DNA from: Solobacterium sp.
GTDB taxonomy: Bacteria > Bacillota_I > Bacilli_A > Erysipelotrichales > Erysipelotrichaceae
Reading direction: 5' to 3'
DNA: 13,729 nucleotides
Assembly (NCBI GenBank): GCA_017543025.1
Contig: JAFYGX010000192.1
Location: 1-13,729, forward strand
This document shows, piece by piece, positions 1 through 6,082 of this stretch. The notes beneath the pieces are model-generated. The model did no database searches. It was not told the origin of the DNA and saw only the letters and a list, made by a program, of their open reading frames with translations. Position 1 is the first letter of the stretch; each line of letters starts with the position of its first letter. A program made the position numbers and the translations under genes.

Positions 1-765
1 ACAGCAAAAAAACTAAGCAGAACAGACATTCTTACATATGTTTCAGACAGACTTGCGGATGTAATCGTTTACGAGCAGATCGGATCCACCAACACGGAAG
101 CACGCCGGATGCTCGCGGAAGGAAAACCAACCCCCTTTCTTCTTGCGGCCATGTCGCAGACAGCCGGGCGCGGCCGGCGCGGCAATACCTTTTTCTCTCC
201 GGAAAGCGGCCTGTATATGACGCTTGCCCTGAAACCGGATGAATACAAAAGCGCAATAGCACGCACAACGATCGCCGCAGCGGTCTCGCTTTATGAAGCG
301 ATTCTTGAAACAACCGGCATCGTCTGCGGCATCAAGTGGGTTAACGATCTCTACTTTGAACAGAAGAAAATTGCCGGCATTCTCTGCGAAGCGCCACGCG
401 GTACCTCGGGCCAGCCGCTCGGCATCCTGATCGGGATCGGCGTCAATGTCGCCCAGAAGGAATTCCCGGATGAGCTGAAAGAGAAAGCCGGCTCTCTGAA
501 CCGGCCGGACCTTGACCGCAATCTGCTTGCGTCCGTTCTGACGAAACGGTTGCTGTACTGGTGCAGCCACCTGAATGATCCCGCACTGATTGCCTCCTAT
601 AAAGCGCATTCCATTCTTCTGGGGCATACCGTCTCCTTTCAGCAGAACAGTAAGACCATAACCGGTACAGCAGAAGATATCACCGATTCCGGAAGCCTGC
701 TGGTACGAACAGCTGATCAGCTGTTTGAACTGAATTCCGGTGAGATATCACTGCTTTCCTGGTAA
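1..765 (+). CDS. birA: Biotin-protein ligase (BirA), 5' end outside window
   Basis: The reading frame is open from base 1, so the gene starts upstream; 254 residues and the stop are visible. The enzyme makes biotinyl-5'-AMP from biotin and ATP and transfers biotin to a lysine of carrier proteins in the cytoplasm. Family signatures seen: G-S-T-N near base 88, the G-R-G-R-R-G-N biotinyl-AMP loop at about 166-186, K-W-V-N-D-L at 334-351 (usual form K-W-P-N-D-L), then G-I-G-V-N-V, and a C-terminal beta domain ending in L-L-S-W. Whether an N-terminal DNA-binding helix-turn-helix is present (bifunctional repressor-ligase) cannot be decided, because that part lies outside. Its likely substrate, a biotin carrier with E-A-M-K-M, is encoded about 1.3 kb away in the convergent operon. 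An earlier in-frame ATG at 109 lies inside the conserved catalytic domain and is not the start. Confidence 0.93.
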   Translation, partial: TAKKLSRTDILTYVSDRLADVIVYEQIGSTNTEARRMLAEGKPTPFLLAAMSQTAGRGRRGNTFFSPESGLYMTLALKPDEYKSAIARTTIAAAVSLYEAILETTGIVCGIKWVNDLYFEQKKIAGILCEAPRGTSGQPLGILIGIGVNVAQKEFPDELKEKAGSLNRPDLDRNLLASVLTKRLLYWCSHLNDPALIASYKAHSILLGHTVSFQQNSKTITGTAEDITDSGSLLVRTADQLFELNSGEISLLSW

Positions 766-776
766 CATCATCCTGC

Positions 777-809
777 ACAGCCGTATCTTCTCTGCGGCTG
801 TTTTCTTTT
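777..809 (+). terminator. Rho-independent terminator of birA
   Basis: A perfect 7-bp stem (ACAGCCG at 777-783 with CGGCTGT at 795-801), an 11-nt loop, and a following T-rich tract (ttttcttt). It begins 11 nt after the birA stop codon. Confidence 0.85.
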
Positions 810-865
810 ACATTACCCGTTGTGACATACTTTCTATACCCTGTACCGCCAGAAAAGCTTCCCGT

Positions 866-898
866 AAAAAAAGAGACCTGCGTCATACAGGACTCTTT
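866..898 (-). terminator. Rho-independent terminator of the decarboxylase operon
   Basis: Read on the minus strand, AAAGAG-T-CCTG pairs with CAGG-T-CTCTTT around a 7-nt loop, and seven T residues follow (the A run at 866-872 on +). It stands about 30 nt after the stop of the beta-subunit gene and faces the birA terminator across about 55 nt. Confidence 0.85.
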
Positions 899-929
899 CT
901 TGATGATCAGAAACACAGAAGCAATGCGA

Positions 930-2051
930 TCAAGCGCCGAATATCTTCAGCATGAAACCAGCTGCGACTGCCGAGCCGATCACGCCGGCAACATTCGGTC
1001 CCATGGCATGCATGAGCAGATAGTTGTTCGGATTTGCCTTCTGACCTTCGATCTGACTGACACGCGCAGCCATCGGAACCGCAGATACGCCGGCTGAGCC
1101 GATCAGCGGATTCACCTTGCCGCCGGTAACCTTGTACATGATCTTGCCGAGCACAAGTCCGCCTGCAGTGGAGAAACTGAAGGCAATCAGACCAAGCACA
1201 ACGATTTCAATCGTACGAAGCGTAAGGAAGGTGGAAGCGACTGCCTTTGCCCCGACTGAAATACCAAGGAAGATGATAACGGTATTGGTCAGCGCATTCT
1301 GCGCAGTATCGCTCAGACGGTCTGTAAGACCGGTTTCCTTCAGCAGGTTTCCGAACATCAGCATGCCGACCAGCGGTGCGGTATCCGGAATCAGAAGAAC
1401 AACGAAGATCGTAACAGCGATCGGGAAGATGATGCGTTCGGTCTTGGAAACCGTACGCGTCTGCTTCATAACTGTTTTGCGTTCCTTCTCTGTTGTAAGA
1501 AGGCGCATGATCGGCGGCTGAATCATCGGAATCAGCGCCATGTAGGAATATGCCGCAATGGCAATTGCAGGCAGATATTCTGCCGCCAGCTTGGAAGCGG
1601 TAAGAATCGCTGTCGGGCCGTCCGCACCGCCGATGACACCGATCGCGGCTGCGACTTTCGGATCAAAACCAAGTACCAGCGCCATCAGGAATGCGGTGAA
1701 GATACCGAACTGTGCACCGGCCCCCATCAGAAGGGAAGACGGGTTGGCGATCAGCGGTCCGAAGTCCGTCATCGCTCCGGTTCCAAGGAACACCAGCGAA
1801 GGATAGATACCGTATTCCACGCCAAGCGAAAGATAATGAATCAGTCCGTCCGTGATACCGGTACGGGGAAGGTTTGCGAGCAGTACGCCGAATGCGATCG
1901 GAATCATGAGCAGCGGCTCAAATTTCCGGCCGATGCCAAGATACAGGAGAACACATGCGACGATGATCATTACGAGTGATCTCGGATCCGCAATGAGACC
2001 GGCAAAACCGGACTCCTGAAAGATCATAATCAGTATATCGATAATATTCAT
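930..2051 (-). CDS. oadB: Na+-translocating decarboxylase, beta subunit (OadB/GcdB family)
   Basis: A 373-residue, very hydrophobic membrane protein. In this family the beta subunit decarboxylates carboxybiotin and couples this to export of Na+ across the cytoplasmic membrane. The residues known from the Klebsiella subunit (Asp203, Asn373, Gly377, Ser382, Arg389) have matching counterparts with identical spacing: D144 in G-G-A-D-G-P-T, and N314, G318, S323, R330 in N-P-L-I-G...V-S-A-V-P-M-A-A-R. The length is somewhat shorter than the enterobacterial protein but normal for Gram-positive and GcdB-like members. A Shine-Dalgarno AGGAG lies 8 nt before the ATG and overlaps the stop region of the preceding carrier gene (11-nt gap). 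It is the last gene of the operon and is followed by a terminator. The family also serves methylmalonyl-CoA and glutaconyl-CoA decarboxylases; the substrate is set by the alpha subunit. Confidence 0.95.
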   Translation of the reverse strand: MNIIDILIMIFQESGFAGLIADPRSLVMIIVACVLLYLGIGRKFEPLLMIPIAFGVLLANLPRTGITDGLIHYLSLGVEYGIYPSLVFLGTGAMTDFGPLIANPSSLLMGAGAQFGIFTAFLMALVLGFDPKVAAAIGVIGGADGPTAILTASKLAAEYLPAIAIAAYSYMALIPMIQPPIMRLLTTEKERKTVMKQTRTVSKTERIIFPIAVTIFVVLLIPDTAPLVGMLMFGNLLKETGLTDRLSDTAQNALTNTVIIFLGISVGAKAVASTFLTLRTIEIVVLGLIAFSFSTAGGLVLGKIMYKVTGGKVNPLIGSAGVSAVPMAARVSQIEGQKANPNNYLLMHAMGPNVAGVIGSAVAAGFMLKIFGA

Positions 2052-2062
2052 TCAGCGATCTC

Positions 2063-2458
2063 CTACTGGATAGTTGCGATCACCTGATCTGTCTGCACCG
2101 CAGTTCCTTTTGCGACAGTGATAGATGTAATCGAACCGTTGCGCGGAGCGACAATTTCGTTTTCCATCTTCATTGCTTCAAGAATGAAGAGAATATCGCC
2201 TTCCTTTACCGTCTGGCCAACGCTTACACGCACATCGAGAATCGTTCCCGGCATCGGTGACTTGACCGGATCACCTGCTCCGGCTGCCGCCGCAGGTGCA
2301 GGTGCAGGTGCAGCTTCCGGTGCAGCAGCTGCTGCAGGAGCCGCAGGTGCAGGTGCTGCGGAAACTGCTTCCGCAGGTCCGGCATATACTGCAGTGGCCT
2401 CGCCTTTTTCAACTTCTACTTCGTATTTCTTGCCATTTAATGTCACTACATATTTCAT
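2063..2458 (-). CDS. Biotin carboxyl carrier protein of the decarboxylase
   Basis: A 131-residue protein. A short N-terminal part (M-K-Y-V-V-T-L-N-G-K) is followed by an Ala/Pro-rich flexible linker (about residues 29-62) and a C-terminal biotinyl domain with E-A-M-K-M-E-N; K97 is the expected biotinylated lysine. It should swing carboxybiotin between the carboxytransferase and the membrane beta subunit, and should be a substrate of the BirA encoded nearby. In the classical enterobacterial enzyme this domain is fused to the C-terminus of the alpha subunit; here it is a separate gene, as in methylmalonyl-CoA and glutaconyl-CoA decarboxylases. A G-rich ribosome site (AAGGGGG) lies about 10 nt before the ATG and overlaps the end of the gamma-subunit gene, 14 nt upstream. 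An AccB-type acetyl-CoA carboxylase carrier is less likely, given the operon. Confidence 0.93.
   Translation of the reverse strand: MKYVVTLNGKKYEVEVEKGEATAVYAGPAEAVSAAPAPAAPAAAAAPEAAPAPAPAAAAGAGDPVKSPMPGTILDVRVSVGQTVKEGDILFILEAMKMENEIVAPRNGSITSITVAKGTAVQTDQVIATIQ
2277..2370. repeat. Low-complexity GCAGGT/GCAGCT tract
   Basis: The DNA coding for the Ala/Pro linker of the biotin carrier is a near-tandem array of gcaggt, gcagct and gcagga hexamers. It is a coding microrepeat whose length is prone to change by slippage without loss of frame. Confidence 0.7.
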
Positions 2459-2472
2459 GTCTTATTTCCCCC

Positions 2473-2817
2473 TTAATTCAATGCCTTGATCGATTTGAAT
2501 ATCAGCTGGCTGAGCGGGATCTTCGTCTCATCACTGATGATTGCCATAATGCATGCGGCAGTCTTTTCGTCGACGTCATATAATGCGATTTCTCCGCCGT
2601 ACATTGCATCGCTCTTCACTTCCGTTACGGGTGCAGCAGCCACGGCTGCAGGAGCAGGTGCAGGTGACGGAGCGTCAGTGTTCTCTTCTTTCTTTGTCAG
2701 CGCTACTGTAACTTTGTTGATCATGATAATGATGAACCACAGAAGGCACAGCATCAGGAAGACAACCATGAAGCCGGAAACCGCAACGATCAGTGCCCTT
2801 CCGATGCTCATGATCAC
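2473..2817 (-). CDS. oadG: Decarboxylase gamma subunit (OadG-like), small membrane anchor
   Basis: A 114-residue protein if the GTG at 2817 is used, 112 from the ATG at 2811. One membrane helix (about residues 8-34) is followed by a charged stretch, an Ala/Pro linker (about 50-64) and a C-terminal segment with E-I-A-L-Y-D-V-D-E-K-T and an amphipathic end. In the family the gamma subunit holds the carboxytransferase on the beta subunit at the membrane. AGGAGG stands 4 nt before the GTG and 10 nt before the ATG. The GTG overlaps the TGA of the alpha-subunit gene (GTGA), which suggests translational coupling; the choice between the two starts is open. Sequence conservation in this family is low, so the call rests on the membrane helix plus linker layout and the place in the operon. 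Confidence 0.85.
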   Translation of the reverse strand: MIMSIGRALIVAVSGFMVVFLMLCLLWFIIIMINKVTVALTKKEENTDAPSPAPAPAAVAAAPVTEVKSDAMYGGEIALYDVDEKTAACIMAIISDETKIPLSQLIFKSIKALN

Positions 2818-4199
2818 TCAGCCTCCTGAATGGTATAGCTGACTTTCAGCGCTTTCTTTTCCTGACGTTCCTTCAGGAATGTTTCAGCCTGCTGAGGGAA
2901 TGCGACATAGCTCAGCACATCTTCTTCACTTTCGGCAAGATCTTTGAGATATGCTTTCGCGCCCGGAATTTCCGGTTCAATGGAATCGTCATATCTGCCT
3001 TCGATCGGCTTCTCATCACCGAGCGCCTTCTTCATGAGCTCTTCGCTGATCGGAGCCGGTGCACTTCCGTATTCTCCGCGGCAGTATGCCTTAACCTCCT
3101 TGGAGATGAGCTTGTAACGCTCGCCGGTCAGAACGTTCGTAACCGCCTGGGTTCCGACCATCTGGCTCATCGGTGTTACCAGCGGAGGATAACCCATATC
3201 CTTACGGACTTTCGGCGTCTCCTCGAGAACCGCATCAAGCTGATCGAGCTTGTCGACAGCAGTCAGCTGCGAAATCAGATTCGACAGCATGCCGCCCGGA
3301 ATCTGATAGTTCAGAGCGTCAATCTTTGTCGTAAGAACAGACGGATTCAGACCGCCTTCCTTCAGGAAGCGTGCCTGTACCGGTTTGAAGTGGTCGTTGA
3401 TCTTCTGGCAGACCTTCAGATCCACGCCTGTGTCATAGCCCATTTCTTCCAGCGCATAAACCAGAGATTCGGTGGACATGTGCGATGTTCCGCCTGAGAA
3501 GATGGAAATCGCAGTGTCAACGCCGTCCGCACCGGCTTCAATCGCCTTGAGCAGCGTCATCGGCGCAAGACCGGTTGTGGTATGAGAATGCACATAGACA
3601 GGAATCTTCAGATCCTTCTTCAGTTCTGTCACCAGATCAAAGCAGGCCTTCGGACTCATGATTCCGGCCATATCCTTGATACAGATGGAATGGCATCCCA
3701 TGGACTCCAGCTTCTTGCCGAGCGCAACATACTTTTCAAAGGTATGTACCGGACTGGTGGTATAGCAGATCGTTCCCTGCGCATGTCCGCCAGCCTTCAG
3801 GCACTCGTCGATTGCGGTTGCCATGTTCTGCGGGTCGTTCAGAGCGTCAAAGATCCGGATGATATCGATACCGTTTTCGACTGACTTGCGGACAAACGCA
3901 CGTACAGTCTCATCCGAATAGTGTCGGTAGCCGAGAATGTTCTGCCCTCTCAGCAGCATCTGAAGCTTCGTGTTCTTTACTTTGGAACGGATAAAACGCA
4001 GTCTGTCCCACGGATCCTCGTCCAGATAACGCAGACAGGAGTCAAAGGTCGCTCCGCCCCAGACTTCCATTGAATAATAACCGGCCTGATCCATCGTTTC
4101 GAGAATATCCTCGAAATCCGACCGGGGCATCCGTGTTGCGATCTGAGACTGATTCGCATCACGAAGCACAACTTCAGTAATATTTACTTTTCTTGCCAT
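2814..4199 (-). CDS. oadA: Oxaloacetate decarboxylase alpha subunit (carboxytransferase)
   Basis: A 461-residue cytoplasmic TIM-barrel carboxytransferase of the pyruvate carboxylase/OadA group. It moves the carboxyl group of oxaloacetate to biotin, giving pyruvate. Metal and catalytic residues are visible: D14 in L-R-D-A-N-Q-S, the carbamylated-lysine site K175 in C-I-K-D-M-A-G, and H204/H206 in H-S-H-T-T-T-G. The C-terminal biotin domain of the enterobacterial protein is absent; the carrier is a separate gene two places downstream. I chose the ATG at 4199 because GGGAGAGG lies 5 nt before it and M-A-R-K-V-N-I-T-E is the usual N-terminus. An in-frame ATG at 4238 overlaps a candidate -10 box and is unlikely. 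A pyruvate carboxylase B subunit is the main alternative, but the adjacent membrane subunits argue for a decarboxylase sodium pump. Confidence 0.94.
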   Translation of the reverse strand: MARKVNITEVVLRDANQSQIATRMPRSDFEDILETMDQAGYYSMEVWGGATFDSCLRYLDEDPWDRLRFIRSKVKNTKLQMLLRGQNILGYRHYSDETVRAFVRKSVENGIDIIRIFDALNDPQNMATAIDECLKAGGHAQGTICYTTSPVHTFEKYVALGKKLESMGCHSICIKDMAGIMSPKACFDLVTELKKDLKIPVYVHSHTTTGLAPMTLLKAIEAGADGVDTAISIFSGGTSHMSTESLVYALEEMGYDTGVDLKVCQKINDHFKPVQARFLKEGGLNPSVLTTKIDALNYQIPGGMLSNLISQLTAVDKLDQLDAVLEETPKVRKDMGYPPLVTPMSQMVGTQAVTNVLTGERYKLISKEVKAYCRGEYGSAPAPISEELMKKALGDEKPIEGRYDDSIEPEIPGAKAYLKDLAESEEDVLSYVAFPQQAETFLKERQEKKALKVSYTIQEAE

Positions 4200-4233
4200 C
4201 GTTTCCTCTCCCGATAATTTTACAATCGCAGTA

Positions 4234-4239
4234 ATCATA
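4234..4239 (-). promoter_or_regulatory. Candidate -10 box of the decarboxylase operon
   Basis: TATGAT on the minus strand, which would place the transcript start near 4227 and leave a leader of about 28 nt before oadA. No good -35 box is seen at the right distance, so this is a weak call. Confidence 0.3.
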
Positions 4240-4322
4240 AATGGTTTTCCCGAAAAATAACACTGTTTTTATTCAACATTTTTCAGCAGATACAGATTTT
4301 TCTGCTTTTTTCCACATTTTTC

Positions 4323-4336
4323 CGAAAGCGCTCTCA
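4323..4336. promoter_or_regulatory. Possible CcpA (cre) operator
   Basis: cGAAAGCGCTcTCA matches 12 of 14 positions of the cre form TGAAAGCGCTTTCA and includes the central GCGC. It lies between the divergent oadA and pyk genes, about 90 bp from either candidate -10 box. In Firmicutes, cre sites well upstream of a promoter are often activating. Inferred from the motif alone. Confidence 0.4.
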
Positions 4337-4422
4337 TTCTGCTCTGCCGCCCATGGACTGCAGACGTTCCGCTGCCGCAGTTTCAGGCAAAAAACTGTTT
4401 CCGCGCACCGCGTTCCATTCGT

Positions 4423-4428
4423 TATAAT
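4423..4428 (+). promoter_or_regulatory. Candidate -10 box of pyk
   Basis: A consensus TATAAT in an AT-rich stretch 28 nt before the pyk start codon. The -35 region is poorly conserved, which would fit a promoter that needs an activator. Confidence 0.5.
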
Positions 4429-4456
4429 TTTGCTATAAAAATCAAGGAGAACTGTA

Positions 4457-5872
4457 ATGCGCAAAACAAAGATCGTCTGTACCATCGGTCCCGCAAGCGA
4501 ATCCGAAGAAGTGCTGCGGGAACTCTGTCTGAGCGGCATGAATGTCGCAAGACTCAACTTCTCTCACGGAACGCATGAAGAACATCTTGAACGGATCAAC
4601 CGGATCAAGAAAGTCCGGAAGGAACTCAACCTTCCGATTGCCATCATGCTGGACACCAAAGGCCCGGAGTTCCGGATCGGCACCTTCCGGAGCGGCAAAG
4701 TAATTCTGAATGAAGGCGACACCTTCGTCTTTACCACGGAGGATACAGAAGGCGACGAATCGATCGTTTCCGTCAGCTACAAGAACCTCGCCAATGAGCT
4801 CGCACCCGGTGACCGGATTCTTCTGAACAATGCTCTGCTCGAATTTGAGGTGCTCTCCTGTGACGGAACAAAGATCACCACGAAGGTCATCTCCGGCGGT
4901 GAACTGTCCAACCGCAAATCCATGAGTTTCCCGGGCAAGCATATGCAGCAGGTATATCTGTCCGAGCAGGACAAATCCGATATTGCCTTCGGCGTGGAAA
5001 ATGACGTCGACTTCATCGCCTGCTCCTTTGTTTCCGTAAAGCAGGATCTCGTCGATGTGCACAATCTGCTCCGTTCGCTCGGCAAGGACAACTCTGTTGA
5101 ACTGATTGCCAAGATCGAAAACCAGTCCGGTTACGACAATATTGACGAAATCTGCAGCGAGTGCGACGGCATCATGGTCGCCCGCGGAGATATGGGCGTG
5201 GAAGTTCCGTTTGAACGGCTCCCTGCGATGCAGAAAGACCTGATCTCCCGCTGCCGCATGATCGGCAAGCGCGTGATCACCGCAACCGAAATGCTCGAAT
5301 CCATGATTCACAATCCCCGGCCGACAAGAGCCGAGACATCCGACGTCGCAAATGCTGTATATGACGGCACCAGCGCAGTCATGCTGTCGGGTGAAACCGC
5401 CGCCGGCCAGTATCCGGTTCTTGCGGTCAGAGCGATGGCAAAAATTGCTGAAGCAGCAGAACAGTCCATCAACTACAAGAAACGGTTCTATCAGTTTGAT
5501 TTCTCCATTCAGAGTGATATGGATGCGATCTCGCATGCGACATGTTCCATGGCGATGGATGTACGTGCAAGCGTAATTGTTGCCTGCACCATGTCAGGCC
5601 GTATTGCGAAGATGGTTTCCCGGTTCCGTTCCCCGGTTGATATCATCGGTCTTACAACCAACGAAAAGACCTGGCGTTCGCTTGCGCTTTCCTGGGCCGT
5701 CACGCCGATGATCTGCGAAGTCGTTCCCTCATCCGATGTACTCTTCTATATGGCAAAAAAGACCGCAGTCGATGCGATGGGCCTGAAACAGGGCGACAAG
5801 ATCGTCATTACCGGCGGCGGAACAACCGGCCAGTCCGGCAACACCAACCTGATCAAGGTTGAAACCGTCTGA
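4457..5872 (+). CDS. pyk: Pyruvate kinase
   Basis: A 471-residue cytoplasmic enzyme of lower glycolysis: PEP + ADP gives pyruvate + ATP. Signatures seen: R-K-T-K-I-V-C-T-I-G-P at the N-terminus, N-V-A-R-L-N-F-S-H-G, L-D-T-K-G-P-E, the active-site stretch I-A-K-I-E-N, M-V-A-R-G-D-M-G-V-E, and T-A-T-E-M-L-E-S-M with P-R-P-T-R-A-E. E71 in T-K-G-P-E is the residue linked to K+ dependence in this family; K+-independent forms carry Lys there. The length corresponds to the basic three-domain enzyme without the extra C-terminal PEP-utilizer-like domain found in Bacillus. AAGGAG lies 7 nt before the ATG. It is monocistronic by appearance: its own promoter, then a strong terminator. It is divergent from the oxaloacetate decarboxylase operon, whose product is also pyruvate. 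Confidence 0.97.
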   Translation: MRKTKIVCTIGPASESEEVLRELCLSGMNVARLNFSHGTHEEHLERINRIKKVRKELNLPIAIMLDTKGPEFRIGTFRSGKVILNEGDTFVFTTEDTEGDESIVSVSYKNLANELAPGDRILLNNALLEFEVLSCDGTKITTKVISGGELSNRKSMSFPGKHMQQVYLSEQDKSDIAFGVENDVDFIACSFVSVKQDLVDVHNLLRSLGKDNSVELIAKIENQSGYDNIDEICSECDGIMVARGDMGVEVPFERLPAMQKDLISRCRMIGKRVITATEMLESMIHNPRPTRAETSDVANAVYDGTSAVMLSGETAAGQYPVLAVRAMAKIAEAAEQSINYKKRFYQFDFSIQSDMDAISHATCSMAMDVRASVIVACTMSGRIAKMVSRFRSPVDIIGLTTNEKTWRSLALSWAVTPMICEVVPSSDVLFYMAKKTAVDAMGLKQGDKIVITGGGTTGQSGNTNLIKVETV

Positions 5873-5882
5873 TTCTTCACTG

Positions 5883-5911
5883 AAACGGCAGTCCCCCTGC
5901 CGTTTTTCTTT
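5883..5911 (+). terminator. Rho-independent terminator of pyk
   Basis: A perfect 9-bp stem AAACGGCAG / CTGCCGTTT with a 5-nt C-rich loop and a T-rich tail, 10 nt after the pyk stop. Confidence 0.93.
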
Positions 5912-5914
5912 TCC

Positions 5915-5938
5915 CTGTCTGCTCAGAACAACAGACAG
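5915..5938. repeat. Inverted repeat in the convergent gap
   Basis: CTGTCTG (5915-5921) and CAGACAG (5932-5938) can form a 7-bp hairpin with a 10-nt loop. No clean T-tract follows on either strand, so it may be only a backup pause site or chance. Confidence 0.4.
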
Positions 5939-5944
5939 CAATTT

Positions 5945-5976
5945 TATGAAGAAAGACCAGGAAACTGTCCTGGTCT
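5945..5976 (-). terminator. Rho-independent terminator of the MMPL/GLUG operon
   Basis: On the minus strand AGACCAGG pairs with CCTGGTCT (8 bp, 7-nt loop), followed by ttcttc. It lies about 105 nt after the stop of the large secreted-protein gene. Confidence 0.8.
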
Positions 5977-6082
5977 CAATTCACCGGTTCATATGTCACA
6001 GACATCGCTCTTCCCCTGCCGCAGGAACCTGCGTCAGCCGGAAGCTTACCGCTTCATCTCGTTATTCTCGTTTCTGAACTGT

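Noticed and set aside
43..627. Antisense frame of 194 codons across birA
   Set aside because: It lies opposite the conserved ligase motifs and shows no domain or ribosome site.
4199..4238. Thirteen-residue N-terminal extension of the oxaloacetate decarboxylase alpha subunit
   Set aside because: There is no ribosome site before the ATG at 4238, which coincides with a candidate -10 box; the ATG at 4199 has a good site and the usual family N-terminus.
4442..5536. Long open frame (364 codons) on the minus strand, antisense to pyruvate kinase
   Set aside because: Pyruvate kinase is certain on the other strand; the antisense frame is rich in Cys, His and Phe with no family motif, and is a by-product of codon bias.
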